Shown: piece by piece, positions 32,039-41,046 of the stretch
How positions within the stretch are numbered: the stretch's first letter is position 1
How the letters are laid out: each line of letters begins with the position of its first letter
NCBI GenBank assembly: GCA_963730315.1
Contig: CAVSRD010000005.1
Coordinates: forward strand, 310,001 to 374,000
Reading direction: 5' to 3'
Length of the DNA stretch: 64,000 nucleotides
Source: VRUE01 sp963730315
GTDB taxonomy: Bacteria > Actinomycetota > Thermoleophilia > Solirubrobacterales > 70-9
Position numbers and translations under genes: made by a program
The notes under the pieces: model-generated
What the model was told of the DNA's origin: nothing
Database searches by the model: none
Seen by the model: the letters and a program-made list of their open reading frames with translations, nothing else

Positions 32039-35000
32039 CTAGGGAATCTCTCTTGCATCATGAAAGCCGCGCTCAAGAAGCCGTTCGCGTAGTTCGTTGC
32101 GCACTTCCTCGTCGCCGGTAGTACCCGTCTGGAGCAAGCGCAGACCGACGGCACCTATCTGTTCGAGTTCCCAAGCCTTGGGGTCAGCGTCCAGTAGCAG
32201 GGAGACCAAGTGAAGCACCCGTGGATCCGGCATGAGACGCTCGGCGCGTTCAGCGATCTCTTCGGGCTCGGCGAGATTGACATCTTCCCGCGCGGCAGTC
32301 TGCAGGGTGAGGTCGAGCCAAGTCGAGTCCTCGAGATGTTCGTTGATGGCGAACCACCCCCAGCCGCTGTAGGCCCCCGCCGGAAGCTCACGGTCAAGCG
32401 CCTCTCGCCAAAGATCGATCGCGCGGTCAAGTTCCGCGGAAGGCCCCTCCAACTCCCGAAGCTCGATGCCGAGCGTCCTCCCCGCCTCACTGAACAACTC
32501 CGGGTATCCGGCGAGGATGTCCCCGACATCGGCAGGATCGAAACCCTCGACACCCCATGTGAGGCCATGGAGGAGGTGCCGCAATGCGAATTCGGCCTTT
32601 GACCCCTGCAGCGAGCCGATCAGCCGCTCGCGCTGCTCGATCAAGATCGTCTTCTCGGGCCTACCCCACTCAAGGTAGATCGCAAAGGTAAGGTCGCCCA
32701 GGCGATCAGGCGCCTGGTTGCCGATCAGGATTCCTTCGTTATCCGCAAACCACTCCGGGGCAATGTGCCGTATCCACGGCAACCGGGTCGCGATGATCGC
32801 GCGTCCCAGTTCGGCATCGTCACCTTCCAGCCCGAGGATCTCCTCGAAGAGCTCCAAGAGCCTAGGGTCAATAGACCCATCATGGTCAGCGAGCAGAATT
32901 GCCGTCTCCAACGCTGAGCTCCACGGCCGGTTGATCGCCCGAGAGAGTGGATCTCCGTTCCCACCAGAACCGGGGCCACGGAAGCGGACCGCCGCCACGA
33001 CCGCTCCCCATGCCAGGTCGAGGATCTCTTGCTCCAGCAGGTCATGCTCCTTTAGGGCACGGATCAGCCTGTTGCCTAGATGGGCAGCCCCGACCCAATC
33101 GTTTGCGTCGCCACGATCTTCACCAAACGCGGTTTCTGAAACGACCTGGATATCGGCGATGGCCTGGACAAGCAAGTCCGCCTGACCTCGTTCTGCTTGG
33201 TTGACAACCTTTTCCATGCCTTTGAGGTAGGCACTGACGTAGTGCGGCGCTCCCAAGGCGGTGACAATCTCCCTTGGATCCGCCTTGAGCCAACTCTCAG
33301 CATTCCCAGATATAAGCTCGGTCAGGGCATCGGCAAGGCCCTCGGCCGAAGGGTCGAGAAAGGAGCGCTCTGGCGGAGGCTCCCAGCCCCCGATCCGCTC
33401 CGCTGCATCCTGGGGGTCGAGCAGAGCAAGCTCCTCCGTTGAAATCGGGCTGATCGCGCCACCGAATCGCGCAGGTCCAACCCGGAAGATCACGCCATCG
33501 GCGGGAGCAGCACCGAAACGCTCGTCGAGACGACGATCGACCTCGCGCCAATCGCCTCGCTCTGCCTCTGGCACCGCTACCAACCACCTGTGGGGCCGAA
33601 ACAGCTCGTCGGGAAGACGGTCCTCGGCCGGGATCTGATCGATCTGTAGGTCACTTGGCGCCGGCCCGAGCGCCTGCCGAACCAGTGCACCAAGGTCTCC
33701 ATCGCCTAACTGAAAAGTCTCGCGAAGCAGCTGGAGCTCCTCAGGGCTAGGGAGTCGATTGGTCCCGATCTGGCGGAGCAGAAATCCGTGGGTTTCGGCG
33801 TCTTGCGCCCCCTTGCGCTCGCGTAGGTAGTTGACGACGAAGCGTGCGCGTAGCGGCTCCTCCAAGTCCTCAAGGACCGAAACAACCTCATTGGGGGCAA
33901 GGCCCGCCTCGGTGGCCTGCTCGGCCCCATCACGTAATGCCGCAGCAACCAGCTCAAGTCCCGAGCGGCTACGGGCATCGACGCTCAGCTCTGGCAGGGG
34001 CTTCATTGCCCGCAGCCTTAACTCATTCTCGCTTACAGAGACATCCCGCAGTCGATACATCAGGGCCTGAAGCCAACGTTTTTGGTCCCCGAGGCGAAGT
34101 GCATTCAGTGCGACTTCGAGAATCCGTGCGGCCAGATGCAGATCGATGCCTCCCTCATCGGCGGAGAGGAGTACCTTCAGCGACTCGATGACCAAACGTT
34201 GGAGGCCCGGCTCGCGCAACTCCTGCTCTGAGAGCTTGGAGAGATAGCTCTCCACCTGGAACTCCACTTCGGGTGAGTCGAGATTGCCTTTGGATAGGTC
34301 CGCGATCAGATAGGCAACACCGTCAAGCCGGATGGCAATTCGCAGCAAGAAGCCCGCCTGCTGGGGACTCAGGTCTTCCTTTCCACTGGCAACAAGCCAC
34401 TCTCGCACTAGAGCAGGATCGCTGTCGACAAGCCGGAAGATGTAGGAACCTGCGGGCCAACCGCCCTCGGCTGGAGGCTTGAGAACTTGCTCCTCCGCAA
34501 GCGCCTGCATCCAGGCTGACCCCTCAACTTTTTCGAAGAAGTAATTGAGGTGCCGATCATCGCCCACCAACTCCGTTAGACGGGATACATCAGTTTGGGT
34601 GGGATCCGAAATCGCGAGGAGCCGGTCGATCTCGTCGAAACGGTCACTGATCGGGCCAAAGAGCCTGTCGATCACCCTGACCGTGCGCTCATAGAGCTTT
34701 GTCGCTCGAGTTAGATCGATGCCGCGGTGGAGCCCTCTGTTTGCATCTTCCAGGTTGTCCAAGAATTGCCTGATCAAGTCGGCATCGCCGCGCTGGGGCT
34801 TGCGGCGCGCCATGATGCGAACCGCGTCTTCGAGCCTTTCCTCGTTTGGGTTCCCTAGGGCGAGCTCCAAGCCCCCAACAGCTGCCTCAAGATTCTCTTC
34901 CGATCCCCCTTCGTCGCGCGGCAGCTTCCAAGTCGTGATCACCTTTTCGGCTCGTACTTTGAGCAAGTTGCGCTTGACGCCGCCAATGTCAAGCAGACCA

Positions 35001-35335
35001 TCGTGGGCCTCTCGAATGAGATACGCGGCTATCTCGCCTTGCTTTGGACCATCGAGATCGAGCTGGCGGGCAGCCTCAACCAGGCATCTCTCAGCCCGCT
35101 GGCCTTCGCCCCCGCGGCGCAGGAGGCTCCGGCGAAGTTCGTCTCGAGGCGGCCGCACCGTCGCCTTGGCTTGCTGGATCAACTTGCGCCGCAAACCCCG
35201 GCCGACATTTCGGCGTAGGTCGAGAAACTTCTCAACGAGAGCCCTCCTAGCGGCACCCACCCCGGTAGTGCTGGCTCGCAGCGTTCGAACGGTCACTCCA
35301 ATAGCTCCATCGATCGGCTTCCGCCCTAGAAGCAT
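32039..35335 (-). CDS. 1098-residue helical-repeat (solenoid-like) protein, unknown function
   Basis: A very long soluble protein with no signal peptide, membrane segment, Walker motif or recognised catalytic motif. Apart from a basic N-terminus (residues 1-75, rich in Arg and Leu) the whole chain is regularly spaced amphipathic helices, as in HEAT/ARM-like alpha-solenoids. A distinctive block near 240-300 (HLNYFFEKVEGSAWMQAL, then SYIFRLVDSDPALVREWL) resembles segments of large uncharacterised bacterial solenoid proteins, recalled without a family name. Codons are visibly less GC-rich than in flanking housekeeping genes. ATG 35335 lies 18 bp after the GIY-YIG gene, so the two are probably one operon. 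A scaffold or sensor role beside the nuclease is inference. Confidence 0.8.
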   Translation of the reverse strand: MLLGRKPIDGAIGVTVRTLRASTTGVGAARRALVEKFLDLRRNVGRGLRRKLIQQAKATVRPPRDELRRSLLRRGGEGQRAERCLVEAARQLDLDGPKQGEIAAYLIREAHDGLLDIGGVKRNLLKVRAEKVITTWKLPRDEGGSEENLEAAVGGLELALGNPNEERLEDAVRIMARRKPQRGDADLIRQFLDNLEDANRGLHRGIDLTRATKLYERTVRVIDRLFGPISDRFDEIDRLLAISDPTQTDVSRLTELVGDDRHLNYFFEKVEGSAWMQALAEEQVLKPPAEGGWPAGSYIFRLVDSDPALVREWLVASGKEDLSPQQAGFLLRIAIRLDGVAYLIADLSKGNLDSPEVEFQVESYLSKLSEQELREPGLQRLVIESLKVLLSADEGGIDLHLAARILEVALNALRLGDQKRWLQALMYRLRDVSVSENELRLRAMKPLPELSVDARSRSGLELVAAALRDGAEQATEAGLAPNEVVSVLEDLEEPLRARFVVNYLRERKGAQDAETHGFLLRQIGTNRLPSPEELQLLRETFQLGDGDLGALVRQALGPAPSDLQIDQIPAEDRLPDELFRPHRWLVAVPEAERGDWREVDRRLDERFGAAPADGVIFRVGPARFGGAISPISTEELALLDPQDAAERIGGWEPPPERSFLDPSAEGLADALTELISGNAESWLKADPREIVTALGAPHYVSAYLKGMEKVVNQAERGQADLLVQAIADIQVVSETAFGEDRGDANDWVGAAHLGNRLIRALKEHDLLEQEILDLAWGAVVAAVRFRGPGSGGNGDPLSRAINRPWSSALETAILLADHDGSIDPRLLELFEEILGLEGDDAELGRAIIATRLPWIRHIAPEWFADNEGILIGNQAPDRLGDLTFAIYLEWGRPEKTILIEQRERLIGSLQGSKAEFALRHLLHGLTWGVEGFDPADVGDILAGYPELFSEAGRTLGIELRELEGPSAELDRAIDLWREALDRELPAGAYSGWGWFAINEHLEDSTWLDLTLQTAAREDVNLAEPEEIAERAERLMPDPRVLHLVSLLLDADPKAWELEQIGAVGLRLLQTGTTGDEEVRNELRERLLERGFHDAREIP

Positions 35336-35353
35336 GCCCGCAAGTTCAGTGTT

Positions 35354-35872
35354 CTAGCTGGTCGCCCAGGAGTTGTACGGGGTGTTGAGCATCATCGCGG
35401 CATAGGGCTCGAAGACGTAGCTCTCGAAGTCGTCTGCGATCGCCACGACCCGGAACTCCATCGCGGTGGCCCGCTCTTTCTGGCGGATGAACTCCTGCAG
35501 GAAGCGGCTGTCACGGCCCAGGTCCAGTCGGGTGGTCGGCAGGTCCTCCCAGCAACCCTCGACCGCCTCAATCGTGAGGCGCCAGGCGAACGTCGCCTGG
35601 TTGTGGCCAGAGGAGGGGCGGGTGTGGCCGGCGAGCCTGGTGCGGAAGTTCGAGTGGCCGGCTCCCTTCTTCGCCGCCCGCTCGGTGAGCCCGCAGCGGC
35701 CGATGTAGAGATGGCGGCCGGCCTCGGTGAACAGATAGACGCCGTGCTCGCGGGGCGGCGGCTCCCGGCCAGGGCCGCGGCCGAAGGGCTCGCAGGCAAG
35801 GAGCGTCTCAAGGTGGACTGGAAGCCTGGCCACCACCTCCTCCCATTCCGCTTGCCGCGCTTTCTCGTTCAT
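35354..35872 (-). CDS. small GIY-YIG-like nuclease
   Basis: A 172-residue protein with a GIY-YIG endonuclease pattern: GVYLF at 44-48 (GIY position), LYIGRC at 55-60 (YIG position with following Arg), an Arg-rich helix FRTRLAGH at 76-83, an acidic residue E155 in FEPYAAMMLNTPYN and N167, matching the distal Glu and Asn of the fold. The spacing between YIG and the Arg helix is longer than in UvrC or intron enzymes. No DNA-binding accessory domain is visible, so specificity may come from the adjacent giant protein. ATG 35872 chosen; ATG 35905 is in frame. First gene of a two-gene operon. Confidence 0.75.
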   Translation of the reverse strand: MNEKARQAEWEEVVARLPVHLETLLACEPFGRGPGREPPPREHGVYLFTEAGRHLYIGRCGLTERAAKKGAGHSNFRTRLAGHTRPSSGHNQATFAWRLTIEAVEGCWEDLPTTRLDLGRDSRFLQEFIRQKERATAMEFRVVAIADDFESYVFEPYAAMMLNTPYNSWATS

Positions 35873-36363
35873 CGAAGTCGATAATCGCAGCCCCCACCGC
35901 CCCATAGCCCCGCCTTACGTGGACCGAGTTCGCCACATGGTCAGGTGACGCCAATCCGCGCGGCTGTGAGCGCTCGACCCACCAGTCTGCGGCTTCGGTT
36001 TCTTTGCCGTCCCTCCGCCCCGCTTCTGCCTTGGACGAGGAGGGGTCGTCCCGTGATCGCACATCGTGCTCCCGGGTGGCCTGCAGCGGCATCGGTGGAC
36101 GCCTTGCCGGTCCCCCCCTCGACGGTTAGCTGGTCCGAACGGCCGCGCAGCCCTCGACGGCAAAGCGGTTGGCCTTGGTCTGGCGTCAATTGTTTGGGCC
36201 GATCCCAATCGTGAGTTCGGGTGGCATCGGACGCCGTTAGCTGAGCCGCCTCATCGACGAGTGCGAGCTGGGCATCAGCGGATACGGCATGCCTATCGTC
36301 CATGGCGTTTCGACGCGCTCGCAACCACGCGGAAGCAGAAGTGACCGGTATGCACAAATACCA
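35873..36363. other. intergenic region, nothing recognised
   Basis: About 490 bp between the GIY-YIG gene and the next gene on the same strand. Overlapping short frames exist on both strands (for example 35941-36357 minus, 36066-36344 plus), but composition and lack of ribosome sites do not support them. It may hold the promoter of the nuclease operon or decayed gene remnants. Confidence 0.5.
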
Positions 36364-36897
36364 CTACTGGCCCGGCGCGAGATCGGGTCCCGGAGGTAGA
36401 TTCGTCCGATCACGGAGAGGCGGAAGCTCCGCAACGCGTTCGGCTGCACGCTGGCGGAAGCGATCGCAGACGAGATCAGCGCCATTCGCGAAACACTCGA
36501 TGACGGGCGTGAGGGATTGGACGATCGGTTCGACGGCCCATATCTTGGTGTCGATGTCGGTTGTCCTGTCTGTAGTGAGGTGGGCGATGTGCTTGTCCGC
36601 CATCCATCTGGCCTCCCGCAGGTAAAGGTCCAGCTCGGGCTCTTCCCACTTCTCGTAGAAGTGTCTGGCGCATGCGTCGGTCTTGCGCGTGCTGCGCGGA
36701 GCAAAGAAGTCGAGCAGGTTGCGAAGGTGAAGAGCAAAGACCTCGATGGCAAAGTTCATCGGGAAGACTCCCGCGCGTGCCGCTTCTACGGCTTGGGCCG
36801 CACGGACGAAGTGCGTGACCTCGTAAAGCACGTGCTCGCACGCGTACTCACGTAGTTCGTCCTCTGAGAAATCTTCAATCGATCGCCTTGATTCCAT
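36364..36897 (-). CDS. helical protein, possible HEPN-type domain
   Basis: A 177-residue, predominantly helical cytosolic protein. Residues about 20-105 show FALHLRNLLDFF (54-65) and later RWMADKHIAHLT (97-108); the second fits the R-x(4-6)-H motif (R97-x5-H103) of HEPN ribonuclease domains. The surrounding pattern occurs in small uncharacterised bacterial proteins. If real, HEPN would point to toxin or defence function, in keeping with the accessory location, but the motif is short and could be chance. ATG 36897. Isolated on the strand by about 490 bp downstream and 200 bp upstream. Confidence 0.6.
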   Translation of the reverse strand: MESRRSIEDFSEDELREYACEHVLYEVTHFVRAAQAVEAARAGVFPMNFAIEVFALHLRNLLDFFAPRSTRKTDACARHFYEKWEEPELDLYLREARWMADKHIAHLTTDRTTDIDTKIWAVEPIVQSLTPVIECFANGADLVCDRFRQRAAERVAELPPLRDRTNLPPGPDLAPGQ

Positions 36898-37098
36898 ATC
36901 TTGGATTATTGCGGCTCAATAGGCGGAAGGCGATTCGCAACCTGCTGACTTGGCCGCAGGTCCAGCCGAGGATTGGGCTTGCACTCTCCGTGCAGAGCGG
37001 TGTGTCCGCTTTTGCGAACAGTCCCTCTAAGAGCCAGACTTTCCCAGGTGATCCACTTTCTGGATCTCCGGCTGCCCCCGCTGCGGGTAAGGGTCTAA

Positions 37099-38217
37099 CT
37101 AGGTGCCGCCGTCGCCCTCTGGCTTCCAGCCGAGCCGTTCCGCGGCTTCCCGAATTTCGTCGTCGCTCTGGTGGTCGAGACTCGATAGAGTCGTCTCGGA
37201 TAATGACTCCTCGGGCATCAGCGCGGCTATCGCGATGCCCACAGGTTCCGCCTCGACGAGCATCCTGGTCAGCAGGTCGCAAGCCTGGGCCTCGTCGGCG
37301 AGGTCGAACCCGGCGTGCCCGCTGAACCTCTCCGACATGCGCGCCAGCATGACGAGGCCGGCGGCAGCGGGTTGGGTGACGTCCCGGAAGGACTCCCGCC
37401 GGGCCGCCTGCTCGATGGTGGCGAACAGCGCGCTAATGGTGACGAGCGGGTTGGCAGACCGCATCGGGAACTTGAAGTTCACCCTGGGCCTGCGGTTGCT
37501 CCTGCGGGCGAGGAGCCGAATTTGGGTCCGCCGTTCCACGGGGCGATCCGACTCAGCCTCGACGACAGGGATGGAGCCGTTCACCTCGGCGACCGACAGG
37601 TCCGAGTCCTGCGTTGAGGAACGTCCCGTGCCTCCTCCTTCGATGCCGTCTATGGCCGCCGCGGAAGTGCCGCCGCGGCGGCTCGTCTGCCCGCCGCCGC
37701 GACGGTTCGCGTGCGCCCGTTCTTCGGCCCGTTCGATCGCTTCGGGATGCGTCTGTTTCCAGTGCGCGAACACATTGGGGTGTTCGGCCCGCGCTTCGTA
37801 AATCTCCTGAGCGAGTAGGTCGAAGTCGCTGATCTGCGCCTCTCGACGGGCCCGTTCCCGTTCGCGTTCGAGGCCGAAGGCTTCGCGGCCGAGCGTCTCG
37901 GAGTCGGTCGCCACGACGTCGCGCATGCGGAAGTTGGCAGCGTCGCAGTCGTCGGGGAGCAGCGCCGCGCCCGCGAGCGACAAGACGGTCGCGACCGGCT
38001 CGGCATACCGCGGCTCCCGACGCAGGAGGCCGAGCAAGCGTGCCCCCGCTAGCGGAATCAGCAGAGCCAGCGGTGGGGCGCCGAGGTCGAGGGTGTCGAG
38101 TTCGCCGAAGGCGACCTGGGCGACGATCGGCTTGTCCTCGTCCCCGCTACTGGCGTAGTCCCTCACCCCCGAGAAGGTGACCGACGACTCGAAGACGTTG
38201 GCGCTCAGCAGACCCAC
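37099..38217 (-). CDS. hypothetical protein, two domains with disordered linker
   Basis: A 372-residue protein with no recognised family. Residues 1-115 mix beta strands with a hydrophobic segment at about 48-66 (LALLIPLAGARLLGLL, a weak membrane candidate); 118-165 are highly charged and probably coiled coil (LERERERARREAQ); 166-235 are Gly/Arg/Ser-rich and likely disordered; 240-372 form an acidic helical domain. GTG start at 38217. It belongs to the lower-GC accessory stretch. No partner gene is evident; the nearest upstream gene is a 96-residue orphan. Confidence 0.6.
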   Translation of the reverse strand: MGLLSANVFESSVTFSGVRDYASSGDEDKPIVAQVAFGELDTLDLGAPPLALLIPLAGARLLGLLRREPRYAEPVATVLSLAGAALLPDDCDAANFRMRDVVATDSETLGREAFGLERERERARREAQISDFDLLAQEIYEARAEHPNVFAHWKQTHPEAIERAEERAHANRRGGGQTSRRGGTSAAAIDGIEGGGTGRSSTQDSDLSVAEVNGSIPVVEAESDRPVERRTQIRLLARRSNRRPRVNFKFPMRSANPLVTISALFATIEQAARRESFRDVTQPAAAGLVMLARMSERFSGHAGFDLADEAQACDLLTRMLVEAEPVGIAIAALMPEESLSETTLSSLDHQSDDEIREAAERLGWKPEGDGGT

Positions 38218-38393
38218 GGCGTTCTCCCGGCCGGGACACTCGCACGATTGGTGCGCACGGTCAAGTGTGCATCCCCGCCACTACCCCGTTCGGAGGGTTA
38301 CTTCACGCCTAAGGGGTGGTCGGGTCGGGAGGCCTTGACGACGAGCGAAGGTGGCGCTTGAGGTCGGCCCGCTCTCGCTTTGCGCGAGATGCG

Positions 38394-38684
38394 CTAGACG
38401 CTGCCGGGCTCGATCGGGAGTGTTACTGCAGGACTCCGACCAGAGCCTGAGCTTCGTGCTCCCCTCTGCAGATTGCTCAGTGAGGAGAATCGAGTCTCGA
38501 CATAGCTCGCCACTTTCTCGGCGGGGATGAACGCGTTCCCGCGCGGCACGACGACTAGCTGCTTGGCGCTCTGATCCCCGTCGAGGACCCTAAGCTCCCA
38601 CAGGGTTAGATCGCCGTCCCAAAACGGATCGCCGTCGTGATGACAGCCGCTCAGGAGTTCGGTGTCCTGTACTTGAAGACTCAT
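38394..38684 (-). CDS. small hypothetical protein
   Basis: A 96-residue frame from ATG 38684. Residues about 20-70 are protein-like (FWDGDLTLWELRVLDGDQSAKQLVVVPRG, then FIPAEKVASYVETRFSSL), suggesting a small alpha/beta domain; the last 20 residues are Ser/Gly/Pro-rich. No family is recognised and the ribosome site is weak, so it could also be a remnant. It is on the same strand as the 372-residue gene but separated by 176 bp. Confidence 0.4.
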   Translation of the reverse strand: MSLQVQDTELLSGCHHDGDPFWDGDLTLWELRVLDGDQSAKQLVVVPRGNAFIPAEKVASYVETRFSSLSNLQRGARSSGSGRSPAVTLPIEPGSV

Positions 38685-39124
38685 AGGACAACCATCCTAG
38701 CCTCCTCACCGGAGGTCTCCTACAGCGCCGCAACCGCCTGTTGCGGCCAAGCTTGCCTGTGATGGTCGATAGGGAGATAGCGACCACCCAGCGTGGCCCA
38801 ACAGTCCTGACTGGGCGCATGTGGATGAGACTGGATGCACAGAAGGAGGCAGCCCTGAGCAGCTTCGTGCGACGAGAAGCAGTGCTCCAGCCTGGGCGCA
38901 GTGCTGCTTTGCGCGAGCTGCGAGCGCGGGCCGCGGATCCTTCGACGCACCCGCAATGGACGAAGAGCAGAAGCGGCACGGCCGCCTCAGCCAGTGCTCC
39001 CTCGGCATGGATGCAGACGCCAGGAGAGGGTGTATGCACCATTCTCGGGTGGGAGCTACCTTGAGTTGGCATCACGGCACAGAGCAGCAAGTTTGGCTTC
39101 GGGGTCAACTCCAGATCGTCGCAG
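38685..39124. other. intergenic region without a supported gene
   Basis: 440 bp at the right edge of the accessory region. Several overlapping frames are open on both strands (for example 38590-39222 minus, 38821-39162 plus), none convincing. It contains repeat copy B (38904-38968); a shorter related CTTTGCGCGAGATGCG string occurs at 38378-38393. Confidence 0.55.
38904..38968 (+). repeat. diverged repeat, copy B
   Basis: Partner of copy A. Begins CTGCTTTGCGCGA and ends CCCGCAATGGACGAAGAGC, with a 24-bp divergent middle. Inverted relative to copy A. It could be the edge of an inserted segment or a member of a dispersed intergenic repeat family. Confidence 0.65.
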
Positions 39125-40357
39125 CTAAGAGATCTCGGCCAGGTCGCTGCCGGGGTCGGTGAGCTGCTCCCGGGCGCCTGAGACGTCCACCCGGTCGGCC
39201 AGCAGGCGGCGCGCCTCGGCAAGGTCTTCGGGGCGGCCGACGCTGAGGCAGCCGGCGACGCGGCCGTCCTTCAGGTACCAGACAGAGAACTCGCCGGCGT
39301 CGCGATCGCCGCGCCACAGCTCCTCGTCCCACCCATGGGCGGGTCCGACGTACTCGAGGCTCGCCCAGTCGGCGAGGTCGCTGAAGAAGTAGGGGACCAC
39401 GTCGTAGTCGCGCTCCTCGCCCAGCATGTTGCCGGCCACGTGCATGCCCTGCTGCATCGCCACGTCCCAGTGCTCGACCCGCAGCCGCCGCCCGTGCACG
39501 ACGCTGTCGTAGGAGCAGCAGTCGCCGGCGGCGTAGATCGCCTCCGCCGAGGTCCGGAGCTTCGCGTCGCAGACGATCCCGTCGCCGACCTCGAGCCCGG
39601 CCCGCTGGGCGAGCATCGCGTCGGCCCGCACGCCGGCGCCGACCGCCACTGCGTCGCACTCGATCGCCCGGCCGCTCCCGGTGAGCACCGCCCTCACCCG
39701 GCCGTCGCCCTCGAACGCCGCCAGCTCCTCGCCGCCGTGGACCGTCACCCCGTGCTCTTCCAGCCTCTGCTGGAAGAAACGCCCGGCGTCCTCGCCGAAG
39801 GTCCGCGAGAGCGCCACCTCCTCGAGCATCACCATCGTGCAGCGAACGCCCTTCGCGGTCAGCGAGGCGGCGACCTCGCTGGCTATGTAGCTGCCCCCGA
39901 CCAGCACCACGTGCTCCGCCGCCTCGGCGTCGGCGCGGATCGCGTCGGAGTTGCCGAAGGCGCGCAGGTAATGGATTCCCTCGTTCTCGGCGCCCTCTAC
40001 CCGGAGGATGTTGACCATCGCGCCGGTGGCAAGCAGCGCCTTGCCGAACGCCACCTCCTCGCCGCCCTGCAGCTTCGCGGTGCGCGCCGCGGGGTCGAGC
40101 GACATCACGTTGACGCCGGTCAGCAGCTCGACTCCGTTCTCCTCGTACCAGCCGGCGGGGTTGACGAAGGCGTCGGCGCGCTCCGCCTCGCCGCGCAGGT
40201 ACTCCTTGGAGAGCGGCGGTCGCTCGTAGGGCGGCTCGGGCTCGCGACCGACCAGCAGGATCGAGCCCTCGGCACCCCGCCTGCGCAGCTCAGCCGCGCA
40301 GTGGGCCGAGGCCATGCCGCCGCCGACCAGGAGGAAGTCGACCTCGCGGGAATCCAC
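39125..40357 (-). CDS. FAD-dependent pyridine nucleotide-disulfide oxidoreductase (ferredoxin/rubredoxin reductase type)
   Basis: A 410-residue flavoprotein with the FAD-binding motif LLVGGGMASAHCAAELRRRG at 9-28, PYERPPLSKEYL as in ferredoxin/rubredoxin reductases and AIF-like proteins, the NAD(P)-binding loop VVLVGGSYIASEVAASL around 150-166, and the second FAD motif AIYAAGDCC around 273. It transfers electrons from NAD(P)H to a small redox protein; no ferredoxin partner is in the window. GTG start at 40357, 3 bp from the TrkA gene stop on the same strand, so probably co-transcribed with the TrkA pair. Confidence 0.88.
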   Translation of the reverse strand: MDSREVDFLLVGGGMASAHCAAELRRRGAEGSILLVGREPEPPYERPPLSKEYLRGEAERADAFVNPAGWYEENGVELLTGVNVMSLDPAARTAKLQGGEEVAFGKALLATGAMVNILRVEGAENEGIHYLRAFGNSDAIRADAEAAEHVVLVGGSYIASEVAASLTAKGVRCTMVMLEEVALSRTFGEDAGRFFQQRLEEHGVTVHGGEELAAFEGDGRVRAVLTGSGRAIECDAVAVGAGVRADAMLAQRAGLEVGDGIVCDAKLRTSAEAIYAAGDCCSYDSVVHGRRLRVEHWDVAMQQGMHVAGNMLGEERDYDVVPYFFSDLADWASLEYVGPAHGWDEELWRGDRDAGEFSVWYLKDGRVAGCLSVGRPEDLAEARRLLADRVDVSGAREQLTDPGSDLAEIS

Positions 40358-40360
40358 CGC

Positions 40361-41041
40361 TCAGGCGGCCCCGTTGCCGCCGATCTCGGGACCAAAAAGG
40401 TTCTTGAGGTCCTCCTCGCGGCCCGGGTCGAGCACCGCGAGCACCTCGTCTCCCGCCTCCAGGACAGTCTCGGGCCCCGGCACGAAGCCCTTGCCGTTGC
40501 GCAGCACCGAGATCAGCAGGCTGCCTTCGGGCATCGCCAGGTCGCCGACCCGCCTCCCGGTGACCCGCGAGTCCTCGCCGAGCAGCATCTCGATGATCTC
40601 CAGCTGCTCCTCCTGCAAGTCGAGCAGGTGAACCAGCCCGTACTCGGGCACCTCGTGCTCCAGCAGGCGGAGGATCAGGTCGGTGGCCGAGACGGACGGC
40701 CTCACGCCAAGCAGGTCGAAGTGCGCACGGTTGCGGGGGTTGTTGACCCGGGCGATGATCCGTTCCACGTCGTACTTCTCCCGCGCCACCTGGCAGATCA
40801 GCATGTTGTCCTCGTCGTCGCCGGTCACCGCGATCACCATGTCGGCCCGCTGGATCCCGGCTCGCTCGAGCACCCAGAGCTCCGAGGCGTCGCCGTAGGT
40901 GACGTTGTGCTCCAACTCCTGCTCGACGGTCAGGTAGCGCCGCCGGTTGCTCTCGATCACCGTCACCTCGTGGTTCTTTTCAAGCAGCTCCCGGGCCAGG
41001 TTCCAGCCCACCTTCCCCGCTCCGACGACGATGATGTACAT
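40361..41041 (-). CDS. trkA: TrkA-type K+ uptake regulator (CeoB-like)
   Basis: A 226-residue RCK protein: N-terminal NAD-binding Rossmann domain (YIIVVGAGKVGWNLARELL at 2-20, with acidic end of beta2 in VTVIES and the conserved GDA) and C-terminal TrkA-C domain (about 140-220, LLGEDSRVTGRRVGDLAMPEG). Such subunits gate K+ channels or transporters in response to nucleotides. It is paired with a second TrkA-N protein just upstream, the CeoB/CeoC arrangement of actinobacteria. ATG 41041. No TrkH/KtrB pore gene is present; the adjacent permeases are candidates for the partner (inference). Confidence 0.9.
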   Translation of the reverse strand: MYIIVVGAGKVGWNLARELLEKNHEVTVIESNRRRYLTVEQELEHNVTYGDASELWVLERAGIQRADMVIAVTGDDEDNMLICQVAREKYDVERIIARVNNPRNRAHFDLLGVRPSVSATDLILRLLEHEVPEYGLVHLLDLQEEQLEIIEMLLGEDSRVTGRRVGDLAMPEGSLLISVLRNGKGFVPGPETVLEAGDEVLAVLDPGREEDLKNLFGPEIGGNGAA

Positions 41042-41046
41042 AGGCC

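Noticed and set aside
31604..39124. Possible attL/attR pair formed by a duplicated tRNA-Gln 3' end.
   Set aside because: I looked for the T-arm/acceptor sequence of tRNA-Gln at the right edge and saw no second copy, and no integrase gene is present in the window.
38590..39222. Overlapping open frames on both strands around repeat copy B.
   Set aside because: None has a ribosome site, a family motif or protein-like composition; they mainly translate the repeat in different registers.
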